A DNA stretch of 64,000 bases, taken from positions 1-64,000 of the forward strand of contig NW_003202973.1 in NCBI RefSeq assembly GCF_000006405.1. The letters run 5' to 3'. The stretch's first letter is position 1; each line of letters begins with the position of its first letter. The position numbers and the translations under genes are program-made. The notes under the pieces are model-generated. The model ran no database searches and was not told the DNA's origin. It saw only the letters and a program-made list of their open reading frames with translations. This document shows, one piece after another, positions 40,006 to 51,375 of this stretch. The stretch is from Perkinsus marinus ATCC 50983. Lineage: Eukaryota > Perkinsozoa > Perkinsida > Perkinsidae.

Positions 40006-41424
40006 ATGGACTATCCCATACTGCCCTTGGGGTGGTCGAAGAGGGCGCGGACAGAAGCGTCTCGAACGGAGAAGCCTGTTGGGCCGAACCATGATGCTAC
40101 CGCACAGGTCGGTGTTTGTTGACTACCATACCACTCCAATGCTTCATCGTATAGCTTGGCTACTTCACGCTTCGAAATGGACAAGCCCTCACTGATTGTG
40201 TCCAGTGGGCGCCCGACAACGACAAAGCTGATGTAGAGGTGAGCCGAAGGATGTACTCGGCTGGTCTGACTTCCACCGAGACTAGGTGCAGCTTCTCAAC
40301 GGGTTTCCTGATGATGAAATTGTAGAGGTCCAGCTGGACACTCCGTCTCGGCAGAAGAGCCCTGACGAGCAGTCGAAGTGCTCTTGGGCGGCCCAAGGTA
40401 AGCGCGGGAGCTCGGCCTGCTGACTATGTGCGGGCGCAGGTCAGAGTTGGATCACACGGTGGACTGAGGGAGGGAAATCGAGGACGAAAAGCTTCTCATC
40501 TCGAAAGTAGCATACTCTTGTCAATTCCTTTTGAGTCGACTTACAGGTACGGCTACGAAAAAGCGATGGCGTTAGCTGAAGACTTGCGGAAAACTGTCGT
40601 CGGTGAACCATCGAACAGCAGCCGTGTGAGGGTCCCCTTCGAGTGGGAGGGCCTCAGGAGAATCTTTGTCTCTCTTCAGGATATCAAAAGCGAGTCCTCA
40701 TCACCGGTCCAGTCGGAGGTAGCGCCTTGGGTTCAGTGAACCGTCGTAGTCATGCCAATGCTTCTGTTTCCTGTCGTCGCTGTTCTCTTCACCAAGACTT
40801 CGCATCTTTTTCGGATGAGTTATAATGTGTTGAGGAACCGTCGATGAGCTCCAAGTCTATGTTTTATGCTACCGATGGCCCATCGGCGATGGGAAATTAA
40901 TTGAATATTCGCTTGTCAATGTTTAGGAGTCGGTGCCACTCCTTCCTCCCGGTGATCGCCAGGGCAACAGCAAGGGCGCGCGAAAGAATCGTGTGGAGCC
41001 CTCGAAGGCTATGATAGAATCGGCGAAGGATGAAGGAGTTTACTATAACAAATCTAGCCGAACTTGGTGGGCAGCGACGAACTTGCGAGAGTACCAACAT
41101 GGAGGTTCTCCAGGTACATAAGGAGGCCCGACAGCGATGGAAGAGTCCGAACCAAAGGCTTCAGCACTCTGCGTCTCGGGTTGCACCCAGCCTACGACGC
41201 AGCGGTAAAATACCGAAAGGAACTAAACGAGGCAACGGAGAGAGTGAAGTATGGAGCTACCGAGGGTGAGCAGATGAGAGCGTATTGACTTTGGTGATAG
41301 ATTGCAACCAGTCACCACGACCCCGGTATCTAGTCCAGAGGCTGGTCGTGAGGGCAGAAGCACTCGAGCTTCCTCACGGAGTGCAGATGTCCCGGTGGTT
41401 CCGCTTCTGGTTGAGGACTTCTAG
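40006..41424 (+). CDS. AP2-domain transcription factor with two AP2 domains
   Basis: A DNA-binding protein of the plant/apicomplexan AP2 type. From the ATG at 40006 (MDYPILPLGWSKRARTEAS..) exons join in frame through introns of about 44-47 nt. AP2 domain 1 reads SWITRWTEGGKSRTKSFSSR then KYGYEKAMALAEDLRKTV. Domain 2 reads GVYYNKSSRTWWAATN, then KGFSTLRLGLHPAYDAAVKY RKELNEA. These keep the YD..SWVA, W..G and KSFS..K(Y/F)GY.EA pattern. A Ser/Thr-rich tail ends LLVEDF at 41424, an acidic-hydrophobic end that could activate transcription. The minus-strand frame at 40160-40396 is a shadow. Exon borders between 40700 and 40930 are uncertain. Confidence 0.75.
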
Positions 41425-41834
41425 TCTCACTTATATCATCGAAGAGAAGACCTCTTCAATACATACCAGTTGCTTTTGACGCGATACTACTGTATGATAC
41501 ATCGATGCGTCTTGCGAGACGTGAGGGCACTAATTAAATTTGAACACTTCTCTGTACACTAGGGTCGGCCTTGTGTTACCTACAGTCCGGCCATGCGATG
41601 ATGCTGTGCTACTATTTCATCTAGATAGTGCTATGTCAACCTTTGAGTAGAGAATACCTCCATGATAGGAGGAATCTTCTAGTCACTTGCGCAGACTGGT
41701 TAGTCTCTATGATGACCATTGAACCCCTGTTTGGTCTAGACCGAAACTTTGATCTCGCGAATACGACACAATACTATACTTTGGAATGCTGAAGTATAAA
41801 TGTCTATCCAACCTGTATTCAATAGAGTATCCTC
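41425..41834. other. Intergenic, nothing recognised
   Basis: No gene or repeat family is recognised between the AP2 stop and the TIR element. Confidence 0.4.
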
Positions 41835-42140
41835 CTACACCTTGTCAATCTCAAATTCGGCAAGTGAAAGAACAAATTGAATAAATGAAACTTGATTTTC
41901 GTTGAGTGAAAGGAGTTTTTCATGGAGTGAAAGTTCGAACTCGAAATGAAAGTTCAAGTTCGTAAATGAACTTTATGAATTCGGCAGCGCGAGTTCAAAT
42001 CCGTCGAACACAAGACCAATTTCGACCAATGAAAGCTCATTTTTCATTCAGTGGAAAAAATCCTTCCACTCAACGAAAATTGAATTTCATTCACCTAATT
42101 TGTTCTTTCAATTGCTGAATTTGAGATTGAAAAGGTGTAG
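41835..42140. mobile_element. 306-bp TIR element (MITE) related to 8104-9155
   Basis: Ends CTACACCTTGTCAATCTC and GAGATTGAAAAGGTGTAG are inverted repeats, and the arms continue imperfectly to the middle (GTGAAAGGAGTTTTTC / GGAAAAAATCCTTCCAC). It matches the inverted arms of the 1.05-kb element inside the LTR element, so it is an internally deleted relative. No coding capacity. Confidence 0.85.
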
Positions 42141-42384
42141 AGCTCCATAGCTCCCACATGAGATCACAAAGTGAATAACATGGTCTCTAGTAGAATGCTC
42201 CCAATGATGACCATCGTTCGTAATTACGAGTCGTGATACGGAACTCAGGAAACGCATCTGCACAACGCAACATTGTAGCACGAATTTCAGTTCGTTGAAG
42301 CACTCTACTATTTCTCACATTAATGCTATTTTCTCACTATTAACATCAACTTCGTTCAGTGCTCCATCTTGGATCTCTTTCATC

Positions 42385-43635
42385 ATGGTGTCTACGTGCT
42401 TGCTGACTTCATCTGTGGTCGCGGTTCTCGTCGCTTTACTGTTGTCATGTACACGGTATTTTCCCACTCCCTACCCTGATCGACTCGCGGTCATCAGTGA
42501 GGTCGATGCCCGCATTGATAATGCTTTTTACAGCGATGTTACATGGTGGAACGAGAGGGAAGTTATATATACACTCAGAAAGATGAATGTGGTTCGTGCA
42601 CCATACTTTCATCGTCATCTTTCTAAGGGAGGTAAGAAACTTTCTAAGGGTAGATACTTAGACGTTGGTTGTGGTGGTGGTCTATTGACTGAAGAGATGG
42701 CATCAACCTACGGCTATAATATCACTGGTATTGACATCAGTGAGGCCTCCTTACAGCAGGCACGCCAACATGGACGTGATATTCCTAATCTACACTATCA
42801 AGTTGGATCGGTATATGATATACCATTCCCCGACAACTCCTTCGATGGCGTTATCATATCCGACGTCCTCGAGCATCTTTTGGACCTTCAAGGAGCCTTG
42901 ACTGAAATCTTTCGAGTATTGAAGCCCGGTGGTGTGCTCGTATTCGACACCATATCTCGGACCATGAAGAGTTACGTTTTACTATGGTTGATATCACAAG
43001 AGCTCCTCCAAGTACGAGAGCCCTCGTCCGCTTCCCAGTTTGATTATCGTGTTCAGATCATGTATCAGGGTGCCCATGATTGGAGATTGTTTATAACTCC
43101 ACAGGAAATGACTCACTTGCTAGCCAACACCGGGTTCATTCTGAGTAAGTAGCATCATGTCACGCTGCTGATGCAGCGGTTGTGCCCAAGCATTGCTAGT
43201 ATAGCTCAGCTGTCTCGGTTTTAGGCTCAGAGGAGGACTGGACCGGCATGGACTTCAAAGGGGTGCCACTTGGTGTGAGTATTGAGTTTTCTAACTTCAG
43301 ATCCGTGAAATAGGAGAAGTTCGAGACCGTGATGGATTGTCATTGGAACTGCTAGATCTAGATAGCCATATAGCCGATCCTGCCCCCAAATTCTTTATCT
43401 TTCTTTATTTCCTGACTCGTAGCAGTTGACAATCGCATCGTTTCTGTCGAAATCCCTTTTCTGGTGACTTATATGATGGCGGCAGATATCGTCTGGAATG
43501 TGTCAGATACTTCAGTACATTGCCGGAGGGATGGTGGACAAGTCTGTGGTTTTCGCTGGAGGCTTCGTGGAGGTGCCTGGTGATCTAGATATGATCTACG
43601 GTGGTGTCGCCTCGAAACCACACACCTCTCAATGA
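42385..43635 (+). CDS. COQ3/UbiG-like O-methyltransferase with N-terminal membrane anchor, copy A
   Basis: Class I SAM methyltransferase. Start MVSTCLLTSSVVAVLVALLL is a membrane anchor followed by PYPDRLAVI. The core has LDVGCGGGLLTEEMA (SAM-binding motif I), GIDIS, DNSFDGVIISDVLEHL and LKPGGVLVFDTISR. IDNAFYSDVTWWNE..LRKMN and HDWRLFITPQEM are typical of UbiG/COQ3, the ubiquinone O-methyltransferase. After the SAM core, short introns lead to exons SEEDWTGMDFKGVPLG and the last exon with GGFVEVPGD and VASKPHTSQ before the stop at 43633-43635. The substrate is not proven; membrane anchoring is unusual for matrix COQ3. Bases 42592-42962 are almost the same as in copy B. Confidence 0.75.
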
Positions 43636-45055
43636 CGCATGCACTGTGCTATCAAGTGCTCGTTTTTCACCAATGGTGCAATTGTGTTGTGTATACTGAG
43701 TTCAGCGAAGATATTCGGTCTGCTCGCACGAGTGGTGCCAACAATCTTGGGAACTGTGACCAGAAGGAGCTGGGCGTACTTCTCTGGTGACGAACGTTGA
43801 GACAGGCTTCCAGGTGTCCCCCCCCGTGGCTCATTGATCTGGGTTTGCGCAATGACTGGTGGTCATCAACGGTTGGTGGCATTCTTGGGCCCTCCCAGAC
43901 ACCCTTGCTGTTATCAACGGCAATGACGTTAATACGGATGAAAGTTATCAGAATCATCTTGGGGGGTTCGTATTCACTAAACTGAAGATGGATGAGGTTC
44001 GATCTGCCCGAGTCGAGCTCATTACCGGCTAACTATGCACGGATACTGAAAGTATGAGGAAGACTTTCTCAGCGTTTCTCAAGAGTCAACTTTGAGGTGT
44101 TCATATGGCGATCTACGATAGTGTCCCATAGCCTTGTGGTTTCACATCGTTAGGCTCTGTCTCCCCGTATACACGAGTGCTCTCCCGGAGTTTGCTGGTT
44201 TTTGTATCAGTAAGTCTCGCTGGATCTTCACTCGTTGATAGTTCATACACAATACAGCATTCGGCAGTATTTTGCCCGCTATCAAACTTCCACAATAATA
44301 TTCTCACTCATTGATATTTTCCATTCATACTCCAACTCACAGTCCGAGTCCTCAGACCTTTGACTTTGCAAACGCTTCACATGATCAGTGATGAAGAAAT
44401 CAATGGTCCATCATCACTCACTAGAAACCATTGGAATTTTTGAATGAAAGACCCTCGAAGATGTATCGCGCAGTAAAAGTCGGCAAATGCCGATGCGCAT
44501 CCAGGGGCACTTGCCAAGGAGTTCGTAAGCTAGATGATGATCAATGCAAGACTGAACTGTGAAGCTTCATAGTCATGTCGACTGGGATCTTCAAAATTCA
44601 ATCTCGCCCAGAGAATTTCAATACTCTCTCCAACAACATAGTGAATTTAGTTGGTTTGCGCTGACGTTATCACTAATAGTAGCCGTGGCTGGCAAGTCCT
44701 GAATCCTAACTCAGAGAGAGGAAGCTCACGTGACGTGAGTCACGTCCATCTGTGAAGCCAACAGCGCAGTCGTCGATCTCAATACTTCTAGTTACTAACT
44801 GTATCAACTCACGTGCACAATTCGTAGCAGAGACTCAGCAGACCAGAGAACCAGTATAATACGTATCAACCCGGAGGGGGAGTCCCAAATAAGACCCTGT
44901 CAGAAAGGCTCATTCGAGCACTTCCAGACAAGACAACAGTTGGGGCTCTGTTCTCCTCCCTCATGACCGTTTCAAATCCAGATTTTCGAATACGTCAGGC
45001 AAAGATGCTCATCTTGCAGACTCGTCGTTCTGAATCTCACGTTAATCGCGGTGAC
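43636..45055. other. Intergenic
   Basis: About 1.4 kb with no recognisable gene. At about 44733-44752 two 7-1-7 palindromes overlap (CTCACGTGACGTGAG and GACGTGAGTCACGTC). Confidence 0.5.
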
Positions 45056-45060
45056 TGCGC

Positions 45061-46705
45061 CGGTACAATACAAAACAGCACAACAGCACAACAGCGGAGT
45101 GCTGTTTTCTATTTTGGCCCGTAAGAACCGCACATGCTCTTATGTGTCCGCTGTTTTTTAAACGACAAAACAGCGCCAGCTATTTACAAAATCGCACTCT
45201 TATCACACATAATAGCACTCTGATTTACAAAAGCGCTCTGACATTGTGCAAAACCGCACTTCTGCTGAAACGCTCTTTTCTCTTGTGCAGAAATGCATTT
45301 CAGCATGTTTTTAGAATTTGCTCTTTTTCAATTTTTTTCTCGGCAGAAATACATTATGGCATACGCCCCTCTGCCACTTTTCTGCTCATTTCTATCTTTT
45401 TTCTCGCAATTTTTTCTAAAACATCGGCGGGTATGAGAGATTAACTCACCGGAAAGTACTACTTTCTGGGAGCGTTCTTCCGCTACGGGAAGTATGAATT
45501 CCTCACTGGGTGATGTTTCATCTGCAATCACCCGGACGATACTTTGACGATGTCCGTACTTACGCAGCTCTTCATTTCTTTCAGTCCTATTATACGCGAA
45601 ATGTGTCCGTTGTGTGGTTTTTCTGCCGCTTTTCCTGTTATGTGCGTGCCACGCGCATACACATGGTCTTCATCTGTCTCTCACATCTGCTATGGAATTT
45701 CCCTGCTGCGCGTGCTCCGCTATGCTTTTGTTGATACTACGTTACATAGATGTTCTACACGTACTGTGTTCACGCAACAATACAAGGAGATGAATTGCAC
45801 TAGTCACTACTTCACCATCCCCACCGACGTTTGTTGTTGCCCTGTATTATTCCACAACTGCTCGATGGCACCCCGAGAAGGTTTCGGCTTGCAAGGTGAT
45901 ATGAGATCCTAAAAAATTTCTCCTAACAATCCAATTTAAGGTGCAACTTTATCAAACAAATAACAAGTAACAGCCAAAGTTACTTAGCAATATATACTTA
46001 CATTCATGAGGCGCGCTGACTCTGTTCCATTCGATATACACTTGATTTTAAGTTTTCGAAACGCGGGAATCAAGTGCTCAATAACTGTACTATTTCCTCG
46101 GAACCTTTTCCGTTGACGCTCGCAACGATGGCATACATAACGCTGCGATGAAGTAAAATCCACAGCCTCATCGGCACACCCTGCAATATGGATTCTCATA
46201 CCACACGAGTCACAATCGGCCATCGCCCCAAAGTCGCTCCCGCGATTGCAAATATGACAGCAGATTGGTTTAGGCATAGGAACCAAATAACGCAAACTGA
46301 TAATGAAAAAATTTCCCATTGGAAGACAAGCAAACAATGTTACGGCGAGTAATGTAAAACAATATGAGTGACGACTTCGCTCCGCCGTCAAACGATCGAA
46401 ACGCCACGTTACTTATCGCGATTGCTGTTATGTATGAAAAGGGCAACGGACAAAAGAGCACTCGAAATACATAACCGCATACAAACTTTATACAAAACAG
46501 CATCTGCGATTTCATAATAACACATTTTTCGTAAATAAGAGCGCAGCCGCTCTTTTGACAGTGCGATTTATTTTTGTGCTGTAATGGTTACCTGCGAGTT
46601 TTAGTTGTAGAAAACCGCACTTCTGCGGTTCTGTACGTCAAACTACTATTACAGCACATCGCACTTTTTTCTGCTCTTTCTCGTGTGCTGTTTTGTATGG
46701 TAGCC
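45061..46705. mobile_element. TIR element with 5-bp target duplication and PHD-finger gene
   Basis: Terminal inverted repeats run CGGTACAATACAAAACAGCA (left) against GGCTACCATACAAAACAGCA (right, reverse complement), 3 mismatches. The flanks carry TGCGC at 45056-45060 and 46706-46710, a direct target duplication. Subterminal regions are dense with CAAAACAGCAC, AAAACCGCAC and GCGCTC repeats, as in binding sites of a transposase. Its only good gene is a PHD-finger protein; no DDE transposase is seen, so it is probably non-autonomous or the finger is a cargo or accessory factor. Confidence 0.8.
45808..46391 (-). CDS. PHD-finger protein encoded by the TIR element
   Basis: Two exons (46391-46002 and 45908-45808) with an intron of 93 nt (donor GTAAGTATAT, acceptor TTTTTTAG). 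The finger reads CCHICNRGSDFGAMADCDSC followed by GMRIHIAGCADEAVDF and YVCHRC, i.e. Cys4-His-Cys3 in PHD order. The tail reads RQRKRFRGNSTVIEHL, LRKLK-like basic residues, then DLISPCKPKPSRGAIEQLWN to a stop at 45808. A shorter start is M at 46277 (MPKPICCHIC); the upstream part is hydrophobic and may not be translated. PHD fingers bind histone H3 tails, so targeting of chromatin is a guess. Confidence 0.6.
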
Positions 46706-46710
46706 TGCGC

Positions 46711-47232
46711 GTAGCTTCGAGTTTTACATGCAAGTTGCAGAAAAATTCCAATCTGGCGAACCTTTGTTGTTGTTTTAACTTTTTTGGTATTTACCTCTCC
46801 ACAGCGGGACTTTCCAGCGTTAAAATCCCAAATCCATGTTCCGTTGATAAGTCTCCCTTTTGAAACGAAATAGGAAACACTACGACACGAAGAAGTGAGT
46901 TTCAGAACAATGGATGCTCACATTTGTCCGGCTTCATGTTCCCTCCTTGCACCCCCGTTTGTGTTGGAGCGTTTTGAGCATGGTCCTTGGTGAAATGATG
47001 CAGCGGAATACTGGGGGTAGCTGAGCTCTTGTTCGTGTCCCTGTAGGAATGTAGATGCATTTAATGCATCTACGGGAACTTTTGATATATTGCATTGCAT
47101 CATATCAAAGAGTTCCCGTCAAAATCATCCGCTCCCCGTATCGTTCACACAGAGATGTATTCGTGAGGCAATGGTTAACGTACGTGGCCGTGAAGAGCTC
47201 CAGTGCAACCTGCTTCTAGTATCCCGATTGAA
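46711..47232. repeat. Spacer with 11-1-11 palindrome and a second stem
   Basis: GTAGATGCATT-T-AATGCATCTAC at 47051-47073 is perfect, and is followed directly by a longer imperfect stem (GGGAACTTTTGATAT / ATATCAAAGAGTTCCC, 47074-47118). The pair forms a double hairpin just upstream of methyltransferase copy B. Confidence 0.8.
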
Positions 47233-48288
47233 ATGATTGCGAAGTCTGCTGGCTTCGTGGCGCTCGTTGCAGCCTCGATCATGTGGTTCACTCGTTCACG
47301 TTATTACCTACGACCATACCCAGACAGGCTGCGAGTTATCCAAGAAGGAGATAGTCTCATCGATAATGGTATTTATGATGAAGCACAGTGGCATGAGAAT
47401 GGCACCATATGGCGGGCGCTCGAGATGATGAACGAGGTTCGTGCACCGTACTTTCATCGTCATCTCTCTAAGGGAGGTAAGAAACCTTCTAAGGGTAGAT
47501 ACTTAGACGTGGGTTGTGGTGGTGGTCTATTAACTGAAGAGATGGCATCAACCTACGGCTATAATATCACTGGTATTGACATCAGTGAGGCCTCCTTACA
47601 GCAGGCACGCCAACATGGACGTGATATTCCAAATCTACACTATCAAGTTGGATCGGTATATGATATACCATTCCCCGACAACTCCTTCGATGGCGTTATC
47701 ATATCCGACGTCCTCGAGCATCTTTTGGACCTTCAAGGAGCCTTGACTGAAATCTATCGCGTACTGAAGCCCGGTGGTGTGCTCGTATTCGACACCATAT
47801 CTCGGACTGTTTGGAGTTATACTACTGTGTGGATGATAACGCAGGAAATACTGAATGTAGCTCCATGCCCTCGGATCGTCGAGAACCCTATTTCTATCAG
47901 ATCATGCCTCCTAATGCCCACGATTGGCGACTGTTTATCACGCCCGATGAGCTCAAGCTCGCTCTCTCGAATGCAGCATTTTCCACCGGTGAGTTCTACA
48001 GGTTGTCATCTTGCCATGTGATGAGACTTCGTGCTCGTTAGATAGTAATGATGGCGCGGAGTGGGCTGGCCTTGCCCTGAGGAGCCCAGTCAAAGGGGTA
48101 AGCATTCACCGTTCTAGTTAGTGTTGCATAATCTTACATGCGGAATGTCATCGGAATGTTCCCCGCAGGTGGTGGCCCTTCTGTGGAGTGGTTTTAGAGA
48201 CCCGCTCGCGCTTTTTTCGCACGGTTTCGTTGAGGACTCAAGCGATTTTAGCGCCCAATACTGCGGTGTGGCGGTGAAACCCGTATGA
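47233..48288 (+). CDS. COQ3/UbiG-like O-methyltransferase with N-terminal membrane anchor, copy B
   Basis: Paralogue of copy A. Start MIAKSAGFVALVAASIMWF gives a membrane anchor and PYPDRLRVI. The core (LDVGCGGGLLTEE, DNSFDGVIISDVLEHL, LKPGGVLVFDT) is nearly identical at the DNA level to copy A over 371 bp, but the flanks are diverged. After QEILN, a reading with a 44-nt intron (47863-47906) continues to IMPPNAHDWRLFITPDEL. Without this intron the frame shifts and reads PCPRIVENPIS. Later exons give DSNDGAEWAGLAL, then LWSGFRDPLALFSHGFVED and VAVKPV to a stop at 48286-48288. An upstream ATG at 47203 is also in frame. Confidence 0.7.
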
Positions 48289-49855
48289 ACGTGAGACAGG
48301 ACTATGGTTTCTGGTGGTTTCTAGTAATTGCTTTTTAATACGGAGTTCGTAGTTACTCACGTAGTTTTCATAGGCTGCACATTCTACACACGAAAATTAA
48401 TGTATCGTACAGCTTCATAGTAAAGCAGCAATTCTAGAGGACCTGATGATAATATCAGAACGGACATGCTGCTCTCATATCGAGGTAATCTCCAGCCAGG
48501 ATACTTCCTCTTATTCCGGCATCAGCCGCTCCCGCACCTGACCACGGAACACTAGCACGTTTCCTGCCAGGAAATTCCTGGCTTAGACTACTTCCGACTG
48601 AAGGCTGACAGTCTTGGTGGTAGAGGCACCGAGCGTAGTCGGCTGTAATGGCATCACTAACGCGTCTAACAGGACGTTCCGGCAGAGTAGAAAGGGCCGA
48701 GAAAATGGTCAAGTTGCACAAGTGGTAAAATACCCGTGACCACAGGGGATACGATCTAGAAGCCTCTCGCCGGTGTGGGATCATTGACCCCGGTGGTTCA
48801 CTGGCGATGGTCTATCGGGCGTCGATTCTTATTCAACGTGGCCGGCTTAGCGGGCTAAAACGCGACAAGTAATTCTCATTGATATACTTGATAGACACAA
48901 TACAACTCATAAGTACACTGTGTACTGTACACACCACACATGAATAGGTAAATGATGGAGACAACGACCAACCCGAATCGGGTTACCCGATCTTTGGTTG
49001 CTACTGCGGTGGTTCAAGGAAAGTTGACAACGACATCAGACCTTTGATCGCGTTTCAGTGGTATGTCATCACCCATGAAAATTTCCCGGAAATTCCGGAA
49101 AATTTTCCCGGAAATTCCCCGTTCTTTTCCTACATTTTTCCCCGAGTTGGGTCCAGCGGTTCGGCGAATTCTAAATATGCGCCTTTCTTGCCTTTACACG
49201 AAATTTGGCACTTGGGCGTGTAATCCACACTGCGGCGATGAGTAGCCGCCCCTACGTTTCATCTTTTATAAAGGAACTCGATAACCATTTCTTGTGGTGT
49301 TTAATTGCTACTAGCAATTAGTGGTTGACAACCACTCAGACTCAGCATGCAACATCACGATTTCTGGCCATTGATTCGAATGCAGGCGTGGATCCCAGGT
49401 TCGAATCCCATTCAATACCTTTTTCACAAGTATAACTCAGTATCAGCAAGGCTCGAATCATGAATCAGAGTTCGAGTATGATCACCATGAATGTCGAGTT
49501 GAGATCGCGGGTTCGATCCTCGGGGACATTGTTTCACACGCATCTTTCTTCTTGTGTTTCAGGGAACTCTGTATATGATATTGCGAAATTTTCTAATAGA
49601 AAAACTGGGTAGCAGTATTGCCGTAATATGGAAGTGCCACATGATGTTACATCATTGATGTAACGCCTGGCTTACATCTAAAATATGCGGATCAAAGATC
49701 TGATTCTTGCATCAGGATCTGCATATGGCCCCTGGATGACTCAGACTCTCTATCTCACTCTGGGAGCTTTCAACACTGTCCTGGGGACACTGTGACAGTG
49801 TCCTCAGACAGTGCAAACTCGATTGTTCGTTGACTGAGCTCTTTTTCCTCACACA
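48289..49855. other. Intergenic with several perfect palindromes
   Basis: No gene is recognised. Palindromes: 49302-49320 (9-1-9), 49320-49336 (8-1-8, sharing an end), 49646-49664 (9-1-9) and 49785-49803 (9-1-9), plus overlapping 7-1-7 pairs near 48565-48583. Pol III B-box-like motifs lie at 49398 and 49510. Confidence 0.7.
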
Positions 49856-49898
49856 TTGTGTGTATTGTTGAGTTGTCAGTGTTCGTCAATATATCCGG

Positions 49899-50153
49899 GT
49901 GATTTTGTCAACCGTCTTGGGCGTCTTTCTAGCATTCCCATTCTATATGGTTTATGGGGAACGATATCGAACGGGTATGAGACACCACTCGTGGAAGAAA
50001 TGGCGTCGAGCCGACTCGATGATAACCGTCTCGATGAAGCCGTCATCGTGCAATAGTGATGCGAACATCAATGCACTACCCTTATACTTTGTAATCAAAT
50101 CGGTACTGTTGGGATATGAGATAGGTCACTTTATACGATCAGATTCAACTTGA
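49899..50153 (+). CDS. Small one-span membrane protein candidate
   Basis: Reads MILSTVLGVFLAFPFYMVYG (membrane span), then ERYRTGMRHHSWKKWRRADS, a basic stretch. It could be a small organelle membrane protein; no family recognised and no other support. Confidence 0.25.
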   Translation: MILSTVLGVFLAFPFYMVYGERYRTGMRHHSWKKWRRADSMITVSMKPSSCNSDANINALPLYFVIKSVLLGYEIGHFIRSDST

Positions 50154-50618
50154 TGGTATCGGGTTCCGAGCCACATATCGATATATGCCATATTTCGTCG
50201 TAGATGTCAATTCTAAACTAGTCGAGGTCGACCTCATGATACTTGTGAGATGATGATTAGTGGTTGTGGCTATGATATGAGCTGACAGGTTCTCGGACGC
50301 AAGTGTGTAGACCTATCAGTCACTGTCAGCACTGTAAGTCGTCATAACTTGGCCGCAGTCAATCACTTGGCTTCTGGGACTATGTGTTCACTTATATACT
50401 GTGAATTCTTTGATAATTATATTCGATGCGGTGAGTGGTATAATGTGCGGACTAGTGATTCGGGTTCTATCACACTAAAAGTGCAAAGTGAGTAGATTCG
50501 GCATAATCGGCGGAGTTCTACCAGTTATGGCTGTCGGCGGCATGACAACACCAACTCCTCTGATGCAGAAGTTCGACACATTATAGTTAATTATTAGTTA
50601 TCCCTTAAGTTTGGGGTA

Positions 50619-50900
50619 TTGTGTTATTTATCAATGGTCACGCCTACTGCAAATCCCCCTGACATACTGTCACCTCATCGTCCACTGGTCGTGCCCGACC
50701 ATGATTACGCTGATGTTTCTCGTTATTGTCGTTCCTTCTATCACCTTGGTTATATACATGAAGATGTAACGTACTGCCGGTACAGCCGTGTACAGATACT
50801 CGAGCGTATTGACAACATAATTCCATCAAGCTATTCCCGTGATAGTTATTTTATTGCAGGACCACATCATCATGCCCCTAATTCTCACAGTTCCGCTTAG
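50619..50900 (+). CDS. Hypothetical small protein candidate
   Basis: A 93-residue frame with HDYADVSRYCRSFYHLGYIH; no family recognised. It lies in otherwise gene-poor DNA. Confidence 0.2.
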   Translation: MCYLSMVTPTANPPDILSPHRPLVVPDHDYADVSRYCRSFYHLGYIHEDVTYCRYSRVQILERIDNIIPSSYSRDSYFIAGPHHHAPNSHSSA

Positions 50901-50907
50901 AATACGC

Positions 50908-51375
50908 TTATATGTAATATATAATAATGCTCAAAACCAAGTAGTCATTCCATGGGGACAGATACGGAGTGCCTGTTTCGCAATTTCTGCCAGTTCGAAC
51001 TTCGAAGCAGCGGGTGGTAGGATGATCTGCAGTCGAGACGAGCAGAGCGCTCTCTAAAATCGAAAATTCTAGGCCGTCCGTGCTCGAGGTCATCACAGCA
51101 CGCTGGCGTCCACCCTCAAGGGTGAAGACGCCGACAGTAATGTGGGAAGAAGAACAGAATCCGGCTTCAATGGGCGTAACAGAGATCACGTCCGAGCGTT
51201 TGGCTGGCGGTTGATCATCGGGTGAGCTCGCACTGCTGGAGCAACACGGTACTGGACCAGTACTCTCTCCGGAAGCTGCAGATCTACACCGAGCCATGTC
51301 AAAATTGGGATGTACCAGTGAAATTTGAGTCGGGGGAGGACGAAATGCATCTTTGTTCCGCTGGCAGTAGACCAT
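50908..51375 (-). CDS. Hypothetical protein candidate
   Basis: A 155-residue frame, Ser-rich at the start (PCCSSSASSPDDQPPAKRSD) then a hydrophobic/beta-like part (SHITVGVFTLEGGRQRAVMT, EFSILESALLVS). No family recognised. The plus strand carries a duplicated segment here (51233 and 51401, TACTGGACC..GCTGCAG), so coding is doubtful. Confidence 0.25.
   Translation of the reverse strand: MVYCQRNKDAFRPPPTQISLVHPNFDMARCRSAASGESTGPVPCCSSSASSPDDQPPAKRSDVISVTPIEAGFCSSSHITVGVFTLEGGRQRAVMTSSTDGLEFSILESALLVSTADHPTTRCFEVRTGRNCETGTPYLSPWNDYLVLSIIIYYI

Noticed and set aside
40160-40396. Minus-strand 78-residue frame
   Set aside because: Antisense of the AP2 gene exons.
49389-49535. Two tRNA genes around GGTTCGAATCC and GGTTCGATCC
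   Set aside because: T stems have mismatches, and full cloverleaves cannot be formed.
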